From: Stercorarius parasiticus
Lineage: Eukaryota; Chordata; Aves; Charadriiformes; Stercorariidae
Direction: 5' to 3'
Assembly: GCA_013396915.1 (NCBI GenBank)
Contig: VWZL01004634.1
Coordinates: forward strand, 62,001 to 126,000
DNA: 64,000 nt
The stretch's first letter is position 1. Each line of letters starts with the position of its first letter. The position numbers and the translations under genes were made by a program. Positions 47,650 through 60,179 of this stretch are shown here, one piece after another. Below the pieces are notes generated by a model. It did no database searches, was not told the origin of the DNA, and saw only the letters and a program-made list of their open reading frames with translations.

Positions 47650-50600
47650 CTGTGGATGGGTGGTGTTGGAAGGTATTAAAACTAGTAAGTCCTAAAGCAC
47701 ATGTTCTCTCATGTCGACACCAATGTTATCGTGGTGCACTTGAGAAAAATCAGCACCTTTATTAAAAATATGCTGATCCTGGAAACTGCTAATCTATATG
47801 GCAGGGTAGATATAAATTAAATTAATTGATTGTACAAATTAGCCGTTTTATGAATAATATTAAAATGAGCATGATACTAGCCAAATTAAAGAATAACCCA
47901 TTTCAAGTGATGTTTATAATTCTGAAGCGGAAGGGCTGGTGACATTATCATTATTATGAGAACACTTCCTGTAGTACTTCTGCTCTGGAGAGGAAAAAGA
48001 GGGGAAGCAGTCCAGCATATCGTGGATAGTTAAGGAATTTCCTGCTCCTTTATCAGCCATCTTGAACTGCAAATTTAGGTCTGTCTGGGGAGAAAGACTG
48101 GAATAGGTCAGATCATCTGGGAATCAATAAAAAGGAAAAGACTTTTAGTAGCCTAGCAAAAAGCAAAATCACCACCTCAAAGAAAAGAAACCTACTCAAA
48201 AAGTCACAGCTTAGGCAGGAGTGCTCATGCACAAGTGTGGAAGCACAGGAGGTCTCAGAAGAATTACCCAAGGGTGAGGGAAATAAGTATATGAGATATT
48301 AACATTATGTATTCTTTTCTGGATCAGTCTTTCAAGCAGTTACATTTTCAAATAATAATTGAAAAAACATGCCTCATAAAAATTAGCCCTCCTGCTTGTG
48401 AACACAATTTTAAGACCTAACTGATTTATTTTGTTTGCTTAGCTTTGTTGTATTAATTGGTTGCTAATAGTCTGCTAAATCGAATAACAAGCCACTTGAT
48501 GAGAATAAAGTATATTTTCAGACCTGTAAACCATTAGACATCATTTAGTCACTAAGATCAAGTCAACCTAGGCAGATTACACTGGAGTATTGAATACTCA
48601 GGCATTTGAGACTAAAGCTTGGAATGCAGGTAATAGCATTGCTCTGCATAATAAGTAAGCCTTCTGCAGGAATCCAGTCAGGTGTCTTGGAAAGAGCAAT
48701 GGTGATGGGGTGGGAGCTCAGGAAGGGAAGGGAAAAACGTGAGTTGGTACAAATGTTTAATTTCTCACCTGAAATGTCTCACTCTGATGATGCTGAACAA
48801 CACTGGACATGGCAAAAATTCTGTTCTGAGCCCCTGAACTGTGATTTAGGTTTTAGACATTACCATTAATTATTGAAACTCAGAAGGCTGCAAAAACATC
48901 TTGATTCATTGGCAAACTGACAAACATATGGTGTGTTTTGCGAACCTCTAGGTTTCTGTTCAGAGAAGGAGAACATTAATTGCATACAAATTCTACTGGG
49001 AGTTCTGAAAACAGCCGTCATTAACATTGTTAGACATCATATCTGGGAAGCTCAGTGCATTTTAAAATCTGAGTTAAAAATCCAGAGCTTTTGTAAAACT
49101 TTTGAGAAGGAAAGTGCTGAAGTGTAATAAACTCAAAGAAGAGCATAAAAGTATCTGGTGCTCTTTGGTATCTGGTGGTGGTGTATCAACAGCTTTACTT
49201 CTTCATTGATAGTCTGGACAGTGGGTTAATATTTGTCTTGGTAGGTTAATATTTGTCAGCACTTGGAAACTGGCATCAGAATCTGTTCTGTGTTGCCTGT
49301 GGCCTCCTACCAATTCTGCTTTGGCTACTTGATTGCCAGTTAGACATATGAAATCTGATGAATGTCAAAACTTCAAGTCTAGATTCACTGTACACAGAGT
49401 TTAATCAACATTGGCAATGGGCTTTAGATGAAGGGGATTGTGCTGTGATTATTGACACAACCCAGAGAGCCTCACTAGAGAATTCTGCAACGCGTCATGT
49501 AGAAAACAAATTACCCTCTTTTTAGTCTAGGTTGTGGTATGGCAGCTGTTCTTCACCTGATGAAGCATTCTATCCAGCCACCTCTCTGGCTGAGGATGGG
49601 TACATAGATATGGCACTACAGATAGACATGAAGGGACAAGATCATATGGGCTGTTTTGACCAAGGGCTGTAGGATCATCATGCCTGGTGACCTACCGAGC
49701 AGGTTTGCTGCACTTGCATTGAAGAAGCTAGTAGAGCACTCACCACAGGCCATAACTTTCAGGATAGTTATTCTGTTGTGGCATGACTTCAAAATCTGGA
49801 GTCATGGGAGTTGTGATGTCCCCGACGTGAAGGTCCAGCTGAGTAGCCTGTGTATTGTCCTGTAGCCCCAGCAGGCAGAGCAGAGACTAGCTCTGTATAG
49901 AAGTCTCTGGGACTCAGCGCAGAAAAATCCTTCGCCATGCTGTGACACAAAGGACCTGTCCCATTCACCAGGTCATTCCCCCACATCGATTCGTGTTATT
50001 ACTTTCCCACTTTTAAATGCCTTTAGTGACTCCTCTTTCAGAAGGGTTAAATTCCTCATCGTTTAGCAGCTTGTGCATAGCCCTAACGATTTCCCTGTTA
50101 AGGGCTATCACTGCTCTATTCAAGCCTCATATTTCAGTGCCACTGGGCAGACTCCAGAAGCAAAGCAAATCTCATTGTACTTACGTGTGCACCCTCGAGA
50201 ACACGCTTCTGCAGCAGTCTTTGAAGCTGCGACTGCTGGGTGGATTTCCTTGCTTTCATCTTCCATCTCACATTCTTTATGTGTGTAAAATAGTTTAAAA
50301 CTGAGCCCCAGTGTGCTTATAAAATGCCAGGTCATTGACAATAGTGGCACTCATTTGCTGTAGTCAATTTAGTACTAATAAGCTGAAACTGTTCTGCGGG
50401 GATTCTTCTACATGGAACATAAACTCCTTTTCCCTCACTTAAGAACACTTTCCTATAAAATGATTGCACCCTAATAGTTTTCCTCCTCATTTTAGTAACC
50501 AGTCTCAGTCTATATCAGTGCTATTTCCCCCAGCAGCTTTCCCTATAAGCTCTATTTCAAGGCACCAAATCAATGATTACATGGTATGCAGTCCATTGAA

Positions 50601-52350
50601 CTGTCCATCCTGGGAACCCAGCATGTAATACAGCCCCTAATATCCTAGTGCCACCGTAAAAGTAGAATTTACTGCAATAGGCTAAATTCAGTGCTCAGAT
50701 TCTTTTGGTTTTTTGTTTTCTTTCTTTTCATCCACATATCTTAAAGCAGATGGGACATCTTCTCAGGTGCCTCTCAGAAATGCTGAGTCTCCACATGGGT
50801 TTCCTGACCCTCTGCAAATGTCATAGCAGCAGCAAAAAGGAGGTTTCACACCTTCCTAAAGTCATTATTCACTCATCTCTGAAGGCTTCACTCTGCATTT
50901 ATTAATCACACTGATCACTGCATCTCTTTTCATTTTTTTCTTGTCCTGTCCCTATATCCAATTGATTTCCCAAATTCCTGCTCCTTTTGCTCTTTTCCTC
51001 ATTTGCTTCCCCCACGGTTCTGATGCTTCATATTGCAGTAAATTGTTCTTCCATCCACGTTACTCTGAATCTCTTTCAAGAATGCCATCTATGCTTATTC
51101 CTAAACTGATTTGCTGAAAGCTGTAATAAAATAATCTAAACAGAACTGTAAACAAAACCCAGACATGCATAAATGGACGCAATTCATTCCCTATCTCCTT
51201 CTGGTACCCTGTTTGCACAAGGCATTACTTTCTTCTCTGAGCAAGACGTGTGGCTGGTGCAACTTCATATATACTATTGATACTACATGTATTTTCACCA
51301 ACTGCTGATCAGACCTCTGTGATCATATATTTTGTGTATGTGAAGTCACAGCTCAATGGGGCTAGAACTTCTGGGTTAGTGGAATTATTATTAATAATCC
51401 AGTGTAAAGCTTTCCAGCAATGAAGTTACTTTGTCTGATCTCTCTTTTACAGCATAAATGAGGTCTCTTGTCTACTTATACTCCAGGAAGAGAACTATAT
51501 CATTCCCTGATAAAATTACTCTTGTAATTTTATCCCCAATAAATTGACTGTGTGACATCATTAACTTCCCGCACATTCTGTGTGGCCATAAATAACCACC
51601 ACTTCCACATGGAAAATGGAGGAAGCACCATCTTTCTGTCAGACTATGCGTTGCTATGAATTTTTTTTAAAAGTTATTAATTTTATATTAATTAAACTAG
51701 TATTTTAACAATAACATCATTGTCCTTATGTTTTCCTCAGCAGTAATCAGATTCCCTCATTGTGATAAACTGCCCGGCCTTCAGCCTCATAGCTTACCCA
51801 CTTGGGAATTGAATTATTGCTTCATAAAACAGAGGGTTGATTATATAATCACTTAATTAAATGTTGTACTCGGTCATTGCCAAGCTATTCCTGAAATGCA
51901 TTTGGCATCTGTACTCACTAGGCAAATTTAAACATTGGGAGGGTTATTTTTTTCAGATGTGTTTCTCTAAAGGTTATTATTTCCAGTGTTCCTTTGTCTG
52001 TGTGGTCTGGTTGTTTTTCATGTGTCAAGCTCATTCTTAATCACAAAGGAGATTAAATGCTCTTTGTGTTCCTATCTGACTTGCAGATTGCAGTCAGATT
52101 CTTGCTGTTATCATTTTGGAAGCATTTTTCTTGCTTCTGTTTGCAAAAGCACTCAGAGGTTGAGAGCCCGCAGTCACCTATTTGGCAACTGAGTTCAGAG
52201 CAGATATTTGGGACCTCACCAGTGACCACTGAAATTACTGTAATGAGCTGGGCATCAGACCTTGGAAAGGAAAAACTCAGGATTAGCCACAGCCCCGGGT
52301 GAATCCCCCGTGCAGACAAGCACCAGAGAGGTGCCAGGGGGCTGTGGATG
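47650..52350. other. Unique sequence, no gene recognised
   Basis: AT-rich DNA with enhancer-like AT blocks at 47810-47990 and 51650-51900 and a small tandem duplication at 49221-49257. Frames at 49.6-50.4 kb are short and mutually overlapping. Confidence 0.4.
49221..49257 (+). repeat. 20-bp period tandem duplication
   Basis: GTGGGTTAATATTTGTC is repeated 20 bases later as GTAGGTTAATATTTGTC, with one mismatch over 17 bases. Local duplication. Confidence 0.75.
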
Positions 52351-52380
52351 AGACAAACCCTTTGGTTCTGCTGCGCCCAG

Positions 52381-52594
52381 CCAGCACCCGGACCTGGCTC
52401 TGTATGTGACTTCCCAGTTCCTAAGGGAGAAATACCAATGCCAGCATGCTTTCATAGGGTACCGTCCAGCTGATGTAGGTCCCAAGCCCGCAGAGGACAA
52501 CACATATCCCCCCATGAGCTCCCGCAGCCTTGCCCAGAGCTTCAGCCTGACAGGCTATGTGGTTTCACCCATCAGGGACTTAGTAACAGCAAGG
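52381..52594 (+). CDS. Weak candidate internal exon
   Basis: A 214-base segment with one frame open throughout, between an acceptor-like GGTTCTGCTGCGCCCAG and a strong donor (AGG/GTGAGT). The peptide (for example QFLREKYQCQHAFIGYRPAD) is not low-complexity, and third codon positions are moderately GC-rich. No domain or family is recognised. It would enter in phase 2 and leave in phase 0, which is compatible with the phase-2 exit of the zinc-finger candidate at 30437-30605. That agreement has a one-in-three chance of being accidental. Overlapping minus-strand frames weaken the case. Confidence 0.15.
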
Positions 52595-52599
52595 GTGAG

Positions 52600-55500
52600 T
52601 AAAACACTGGCCATTACGCTACACTTCTAAATTACATGAACACACACAGACTAAGAAGTGAAAGGCAGATTTGAGAGGACAAAAACCTGAACATACTTGC
52701 ATATGGAACTTCTCCGTTTCCTTACTTTACCTGGAGATTTCTTCAAGCCTTAGATGATAGGTGCAGTGCAGAGTTAATCTCCAAACTGTCTCTCCTTCAA
52801 TATTTCCATCTTCCTGTCTGTTCCTGCCTCTACCGCACTCAAGAGTTTCCCCTTATATTTAAACATGGTTTCATCACAGGTTAGCGTGACCGCATGCCCT
52901 GGCCACACAGTACAGGTGCGTAACTCTACCAGAGCAGGACAGTGGACAAGGAGAGCCATCAGCAATCGATAATTCTTGCAGGGAAGTTCTATAGTCTTAG
53001 CAGGATCGCTTCAGTTGTTCATTTTCCCTAAGGCTTACCCCTAAACACAGCTGTCAGTTCTGTCTCCCCTACCAGGAGAGAGAAGATGCTTAACTTGTCA
53101 AAGTTCATATGGCTTTCTGCTCTGTCCTTTTCCAGCTTGCATTTTGCCCTGTGCTGCCTGTGGGTTGAGTGGCACAAACCAGGCAATCTTACCTCTTTTC
53201 TTCATCACTGTCCCATTTTTTTGTGTGTCACTCCAGGGTCTGACTCGGTCTCCTGCCAGCTTTAATAGGACTCTTTCCGTTAACATCCAGGGGAGCAAGA
53301 TTCGATCAGTGCAAGGAAATAGGGCAGAAAGCAGAGGTTGACTTCATTTGTTTCACTGGTATAAAAAGTGAATGCAAGAGCCTTTGCTCTCTCTGTTCCC
53401 ATCCCTCTCAGAAACAGGGATACCTAGGACAGGAAGGCAGTAATATCATTTATTCTGAAATGAATTTCCTTGCACATGTTTATTTTACTCAACAATAGGC
53501 AGGTACAGCCACTGAAATAGCATGTTCTCATTGCTGAATTAGACTCCGTATTCCTCTTTCTATTTCTTAATTTAAACAGTTTCTCTAGATTGCAAGACTC
53601 TGTGACCAAGAGGACAAACTCCCTTTTCATTAAGCTGAATCAGACATGTTTTGGCTAAGCATTGTATATTTTCAAATACATTTTTCCCTTGATCTTGTTT
53701 AATTATTTCCACAGGATTAACTACTTTCTATTGTGTGTCACTTTCCTCTGCAGGAAGCTCTATGCTGGGTAGTATGTCTTCTCTTATTATGCATTTGCTT
53801 GGAATATAAATTGCTTTTCAATCAGATCTTTGCATTTCTAACAACATCTTCTGTATTGCAGCAGGTGCTTTCCCTAGCGGTTACTTATGTGGACTCTAAT
53901 GGCATGTCATCTGTCTATGCAGCCACTTTGCTGCCAAATATGTAATAGAGGAATTTTCTACTAGCAGAAGCTTCTGGTAATTTTGGTTCTTTAAAGGCTG
54001 AGACTTTTTATGTATTTTTGCATAGCTCATTTCACTGAGCTTAAATAAACTAAATTAGGAAGGTTTAAAAAACCCTTCTGGAAGCCTGATCTCATCTCAA
54101 ATCAAACTGTTTCCTTTTCTTCAACTTGGATTCTTGAGAGGGTTAAGAACTAGGGTGTTTTTCTGTCCTTTTTTTTTTTTTTAAACTCTGATAGATTGAG
54201 AGGCAAGAGATTAAAACAAAGTAAAAGAACTACTTTTCCACACAACAAATGAAACTCTTAACTACTCGTAGCATATGGTGGATACTTCCTGGACTCCATG
54301 TTTCTGTTCTGTCAAAAAAAAGCTGCTGCCTTGGTGGAGCAAGCGTGGCTCTTGAATGAAAGCAGGGGTCTGCTCTCCTCCAACCAAAACCAGGCGCAAT
54401 ACTGAGGGCATTGCTATCCAAGAGGAATGAATGGTGTGTCTGCTGTCAGACCACTTATTTCTCTCATCAGCTTGAGTTTCATTGATTTCAGGACATAAAC
54501 TTACGGGTCTTTCAGTTAATCAAAGCAGTGAGATGATCATTGCAGCAACGCTGAGGTCATGGACTCTGTGGCAGTTTATTTGTATGACTGGAGGCAATGG
54601 GACAGTGGGACAGCTGCTCACGGTCTGCAGCGTAAAACCCATTTCTTCGCCAGCCACCAAAGATCTACAATTCCTCGAAACTCCAAAGCAATCTTGTTAA
54701 AAATATCGTTGCTTCTTGTACACTTTCCGTAAATGAGGAGATTACTTTTTTTTTTGTGTTGGGATTGCCCGTCATCCTGTAGAGTGCAATGAAAGACAAC
54801 AACAGAAAAAAAAAAGAAGAGCAGAGGTTTCTAGGGAGGGTGGGAGTAAGGCTGGAGGAGGAACAGAAATAACAAACTAACAGAACCGTGAGTGCCTTAT
54901 GTTTCTATAACATCTCCTGTATAAGAAAGAGAGTGAATGAGTCTATTTTGTTTGTGGCATGATGTCAGCAATGACTATTGCCCTCTTTCATCTCTTTGCT
55001 CTGTTGCCAAATCTCCTACTACGCCCAGTAAAACACTCATAAAATAGATTTGGGCTGTACATGGGATTTCAGCTGCTGCAGGTAAGTTCACAAACAGGAA
55101 AAACATGCATCAGTTCTCTGTAGCACTAGGTATGCTCTTTTTAAGCCACATGTGACAGAGGAATAAACATTTTCTATGTACAGTGAGACTTAAAACTAGA
55201 ACTGCTGGGGGAAAAAAAAAATATCCTCAGTCCATCCAGGCACCACTATCTCTCTCCCTCTCTCCCTGTATAGCTCCCAGAGGTCTGAGGCTGCTCATAC
55301 ACGTTTTATCCTTCCTAGGCTGGTGGCTGCTTGTGACCTGTTATACATCAGCCCCCTGTGATGGAGTGCCCGTGCTGACCGAAGGGCAGGGGGGACTGAG
55401 ATAAGCTGCTTAGCCCAAAGGGCATGCCATCGCCAACTGGACTTGCCTTGTTTGATTCTCGGCCACAGCTTTAGATAGGGCAACTCCAGCAGAGAGCCCC

Positions 55501-56205
55501 GGGGAAAGCAGTGCCAGCAGAAGCCCTTAGAGCTCCCAGACAGCTCTGAAAAGTTCATGTCTTCACTCACTTTGCTCACCTGCATTAAATCGCATATGTG
55601 TGTGGATTCACAGTTAATTCGTATCAATTAATTCATAGCTAATGGATTCAGGGAAATAGGGAGGGATGTGAAAAAATAAAGACTTTGGGTGCATAATATG
55701 AGTCCCAAATACACTAACATGGGAGCAACTGGGAAAAGCCACACTATGGGCAAGGTTTGGGTTTGATTATACTCTGCTTCTGCCAGGCTGATTTTGGCTG
55801 GTTTGAATTTCCTACTGCTTGAAGTTTACGCTTACATGCTGGATTTTTGCTTGAAACCAGGGTGTAAGGAGCAAGGGCTGAGGGTCTTCGTAATAAAAAC
55901 AAGAGACAGATATGAGGCACTGACACTATTAATTCTTTCACCAAAACCTTAGACTTTTCTGCTCGGGATCTGCCTTTTTTCATACCCATGTCTTTCAGGA
56001 ATTACACCTCTTGATCTTAACAGAAATAAATGCAATATGTCTCAGAAAAATATTTTTGAATAACTCCGCTCTTCCATTTCACTATTATCTCTTGGGACAG
56101 TGACTTCTAAAGATTTTAATGGGCTGTAACACCACAGAGTACGATGGGACACTTGTAAAACAAAGGTTCCTCTTGCTGGATGGCACACAAGGACAAGCTG
56201 AATGT
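52600..56205. other. Unique sequence, no gene recognised
   Basis: No supported gene. T14 tract at 54169-54182. A perfect donor (CAG/GTAAGT) at 55081/55082 on the plus strand follows a 53-base segment with stops in every frame. On the minus strand, 55580-55638 lies between a pyrimidine-rich acceptor and a donor (CAG/GTGAGC), also with stops in all frames. Both could be non-coding exons or decoys. Confidence 0.35.
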
Positions 56206-56215
56206 TATCACTTAC

Positions 56216-56267
56216 CTGCATTTACAGCTTTACCTTATAATGGCTGTTATTTCAAATGTGTTCTTAC
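56216..56267 (-). other. Candidate recursive-splicing (RS) exon
   Basis: Read on the minus strand, a long pyrimidine tract (CTTCACCTTTTTTTACAG, CAG at 56270-56268) runs directly into GTAAGA, so a strong 3' splice site is fused to a strong 5' splice site at 56268/56267. Fifty-two bases later comes a perfect 5' splice site GCAG/GTAAGTG (junction 56216/56215). All three frames of the 52 bases contain stops. In vertebrates, recursive splice sites in very long introns have this plan. Exon definition uses the downstream donor, then the reconstituted donor at the RS-exon start removes it in the next step. If real, the window lies in a long intron of a minus-strand gene. A cryptic or poison exon is the alternative. 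Confidence 0.35.
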
Positions 56268-56762
56268 CTGTAAAAAAAGGTGAAGCAAAACAAAAAACCA
56301 TGTATATAGTCCAGTGTAATCGAGGAAGATAAGCAATTCCAAAAACACCCAGGTGGTGGAGCTACTTCATTGCCGCTGACAGTCCAGCGCTGCACAAGTT
56401 TTGCTTCACAAGCTCTGCAGAAAGGAATCAGCAGCAGCATAGAAAAAGTCCCCAAACGCCTCTGCCATCACATCCTAGATCTCGTCTTTCCTGAGTAAAG
56501 AGTATAAATCAGCGTGCACAACTTTCTGCAAGTCTTTCCCAGGCAAAACTTTTGACTCTTCAGTGTATGTTCTCTTTCCCTTCCAGAAAAAATACTGTTT
56601 ACCTCTTCTTTTACCAGCAACTCTTTAATGAAGTACATGCAGTACACAGTGGTAAGCAATTTATTATACATTCTGTAATGACAACATCGATATTGCATCA
56701 GAACTTTTCCCAATAGCAGTTTTTAATATTTTTGGTGCAAAGAGGGTGCTATAATTTGGGTC

Positions 56763-56781
56763 TTTTTTTTTTTTTTTTTTT
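56763..56781. repeat. T19 homopolymer
   Basis: Nineteen uninterrupted T residues. On the minus strand it would read as poly(A). No retroposed gene or SINE body is recognisable beside it, so it is probably a simple tract. Confidence 0.9.
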
Positions 56782-58188
56782 ATGCAGAAGTGCTAAAATC
56801 CATGAAAGCATATATTGAATTATGCTTTTAAATGCACCATATCAGGATGTTTTTGAAGGGAAATCTTTCCTCAACATAGTTTTATTTCTGGCTGTAATTA
56901 TAGGAAACAATGATAAGAAAATGGCAAATTAGCTACTTTCACTGTGAATTCCCTCAGTTTCAGTCTTAAAAAGCCCAGCTACCAATGGCTGCTTGTAAAT
57001 GTGCAGCACACATACTCCTGTGAGCTACAGGCTCTGCTCTCACCATGGCAAGTTAACTGCAGATGTTCCTAGTGATCCAAAAAGAGATTAAATCCTTAAG
57101 ACAACATGGGTTGAGGCAGGCTTTCCACATGGTCCCATGGTCCTGCTTAGCTGAGCATAGGCTTGTTACTCGGTGCTGCGCTTTAAACACTTGCAAAGCA
57201 AACAGAGGAGCAAAACTGACTTTTACTAGGGCTGAGTGGTGAAGAGCTGGGTGCAGGTGAGCAAAAACCTGGGAGTGCACAGCTCTCCCGCTCCTGGTGT
57301 GCCAGGAGCCCCGAAACCCATGTCCTGCCAGCAAGGGCCATGCCAGCTGCCCAGTGGGGCTGGCAGGGACTTTCCTGGGGTGGCCAGGAAAGATGGGCCA
57401 TTTTCCCTTCCTCAGTGACCTGTCAGGAAGGTCCTCTCCTGCTCATCGGGAGCAGAGAATGGGGAGCCATCCGTCCAGCCACTGTCCCTCCACCCCTGTC
57501 CAGAGAGGCATGTCCTCTGCAGTCAAATGGGGTGGAGGCAAACACCTTATTATGGGGTTTTCCAGAGGGCCAGCTGAGATATCGCATCACTGTGACAGCT
57601 CCCCGGGGGCAGCAGGAAAGCCTGGGGTACCTGCCAATGTCGTCTTTAGCTCTTATTAGGATTTATATAGTCATTTAGGGGATGGGCCCAGCTGGTTACG
57701 GGGATTGGATATGGGATGTGAGCTTTTCATCTCCAGGTCACCTCACAGCTGTCGGATGGGCCTATGGCGTGTATGACATGAGTGATGGTCTGAGGAAGAG
57801 ACATGGGTCGACATTACATGCACACATATGTACCCATAAACGCCTGTGCAATTAGCACTAATTGTCACTCCCCTCGGAAACCACCACCGAGCAGCCGGGG
57901 ACTGAGTGGCCATATAGGCAAGCCCAAAATGCTGCACATCTCTCTGAATAAAACTTACGTATTTGGCCTGAAAAATCCATTTTGGAACTCTCGGAATGAA
58001 AAGGTTAAGCCTGCCCTGGAGCCAATTTCATGTTTTCCTTTAGCATCAACATTTGGAGAATCAAATAATTGGGCAAAGGAGGACCAAGTAATTTCCAGTG
58101 AGTTCATGGGACAGATGATCTGAAAGCCCTCTGCCTGCCCCTCAGGCTCCCTGCCATGTGTATAGAAATTAACAGATATTAGTGCCAA

Positions 58189-58246
58189 TTAAAAAAAAAC
58201 CAAAAAACAAAAACCAACAACACAAAGAAACAAGCAAAAAAAATCC
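58189..58246. repeat. A-rich (CAAA)n-like low-complexity tract
   Basis: A run of A with interspersed C (AAAAAAAAACCAAAAAACAA and so on) over almost 60 bases. No retrotransposon body ends here that I can recognise. Confidence 0.75.
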
Positions 58247-60050
58247 AAGCAAGTTACCATCGTCTTGTGCTAGATAGCAGGGGACACAGAGGATAAACTG
58301 TATAATAACTTTAAAATGCCATCCCTAAAAATGGCTTCTTTATACTTATGTCTAGACTATATTTTTCCACAGCCTGATGAAGCAGCCAAAACCATCAGGC
58401 TCTTTCTTTCCACCTCAAGTCTCAGAGCCCACCAGCCGGTCAAACAGAAATATCTCCTGCCTGGCCCTGGCCAGACTCCATGAGTCCTCTCTGCTTGGGT
58501 TCCTGGGGCTTTCCTGATCCCTTCAGCCGAGAAAAGCACCCTTTGGGCCAGGAGAAACCAGGTCCTGCATTCTTCTGCTCAACAGAACAGGCACTCTGCC
58601 CTGGTCTCACTACGTTGTGGCAGATGCATTTTCTTTGGGTGTTGCTTTGTTGACCAAACGTACCTGGTGCTCACCTGGAGCCAGAGCAAACACCCACTGC
58701 CATCGCTGCAACTCCCCGCTGGCTCTGGCGAGGCTTGGTCCCAAATCCTCTTGGAGAGAAGCAAAACGGGTCTCACGCATGGAACTGCCCTGGGCTGACT
58801 TTGGCGGTGTCTGGGTTCAAGCTCTCCCACCTCTTGTTGGGTTTATTCTGTGCCGGTACAAGAAGGACTGTGTGAAATACAGAGACAGCATCATTCATGG
58901 ATAGATTACCTGTCGGGGACTCCCGAGTCCCGTGTTTTATCTGCTTCCCCTCCAGCGCCTGACAGCATGCCTTGGTCGGGTCACTTCATTTTGCAGCGCC
59001 TTTAATTCCCCTCCTATTTCATACCAACATCAGGTCTAGCAGCGCACATAGCCTTTTGCTCCTAAAGCATCTGACACAACTGCACACCAGTATCAGGGGA
59101 GCTTCTGACTACTACTTCTACATATACATTTTTTTTAATATTTATTATTATTGCATTTGATATCACTTCAGTTTCCATTATGTTGCTTTTCAAAGAAAAT
59201 CGAAATATATTTGAAATTAATACCATTAGTACCAGCAACTCACAATCCTATGCGATGTTACATACGGATGTAGTTATGAAATTTCCTTAGTTCATGTAAG
59301 GTGAAGGTTAATTTTAGAATGCAGTAAGAGTACCAGAGCCATTAAAATAGTATGGAAAAATGTTACCAGATGAGAAATTGTTCAAAATAAATTAAAACCA
59401 CGATTTCAGTCCTGTCTTTCCGGACCACTTTGATACTAGGCTATATTTTTCTTGCCTGTATTCCTGCCAGAGATTTTCATAGCAATCATGCTCATTTCCA
59501 AGGAAATCATTCCTTCTTAAGTTAACAAGAAGGACTCTTTCTCAAGGTATGCAAAGGTACTTTGCAAAAGCAAAATATATCTGATCCTCTGAAAAAAAAA
59601 AACCCTTAAGTTTTACTTTTATTTTGTGTTGGTGTAACTACTGATAATCCACTATATTATAACAGCAGTACAAACACAGTCTGATACGTTATTTTGACAC
59701 TTCTGGATGCGTTTCTTCATTCCCTTCTGAGCTTTATTATGCCACTGTCAAAATAGCTACTGGGAGGATATTTTATGACTTGTGTGGCAAAGGATGTGGT
59801 GCCACAGAGATGAACAAAGAATGGGTCAGCTGGAAGATAATCCATCTTCCCCTCTCTGGACTGCACTCCCCCTTCCTCCTCTCCTCGGTGAACTTCAAGG
59901 CTCTGCCACAGCACAGAGTGCTGCTGCAAGACTCAGAGTCGCATTAATACTGTGCTGGATACCTTCCCGCACCTTCGTCCTTGTGAGGATGCTCCTGATG
60001 CAACTATCACTTGCCAGGTCTGATTTAGCACAGTCAGTGTACAGGAAATT

Positions 60051-60095
60051 GTGAAAATAAAGCTGGCTTTATGTGAAAAATAAAGCTAGCTTTAT
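60051..60095 (+). repeat. Tandem duplication of a 22/23-bp palindromic unit
   Basis: GTGAAAATAAAGCTGGCTTT is followed by AT and then GTGAAAAATAAAGCTAGCTT plus TAT. The copies differ by one inserted A and one substitution. Each unit contains AAAGCTNGCTTT, which is palindromic in the second copy except at its centre, and an AATAAA hexamer. Confidence 0.8.
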
Positions 60096-60118
60096 GTTCC
60101 ACCTCTGTTTTTCAAGAG

Positions 60119-60172
60119 CGCTCCCACTGATTTAGAAAGGTTGGGTAGATGCTTTTGAAATTAGGGTCTGGG
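60119..60172. repeat. Ancient dispersed repeat relic
   Basis: 'GCTCCCACTGATTTAGAAAG' then 'GTTGGGTAGATGCTTTTGAA' and 'ATTAGGGTCTGGG' follows the order of an old amniote repeat ('actcccattgatttcaatggg', 'gttaggcacctaaatacctttga', 'ggatctgggcc'). It is diverged and incomplete. Confidence 0.4.
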
Positions 60173-60179
60173 CTCATCT

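Larger units (their letters stand above)
56280..60045. other. Unique sequence with homopolymer tracts, no gene recognised
   Basis: It includes T19 (56763-56781) and an A/CAAA-rich tract (58189-58246). A GC-richer stretch at 57240-57640 has overlapping open frames on both strands but low CpG and no domain. A kB-like GGGGACTCCC lies at 58915-58924. Confidence 0.4.

Noticed and set aside
57240..57659. GC-rich segment with open frames of 112-120 codons
   Set aside because: Overlapping frames on both strands, low CpG, no domain and poor splice context. A composition effect.
58915..58924. NF-kB-like GGGGACTCCC
   Set aside because: A single ten-base match is expected by chance in a window of this size, and nothing around it supports function.
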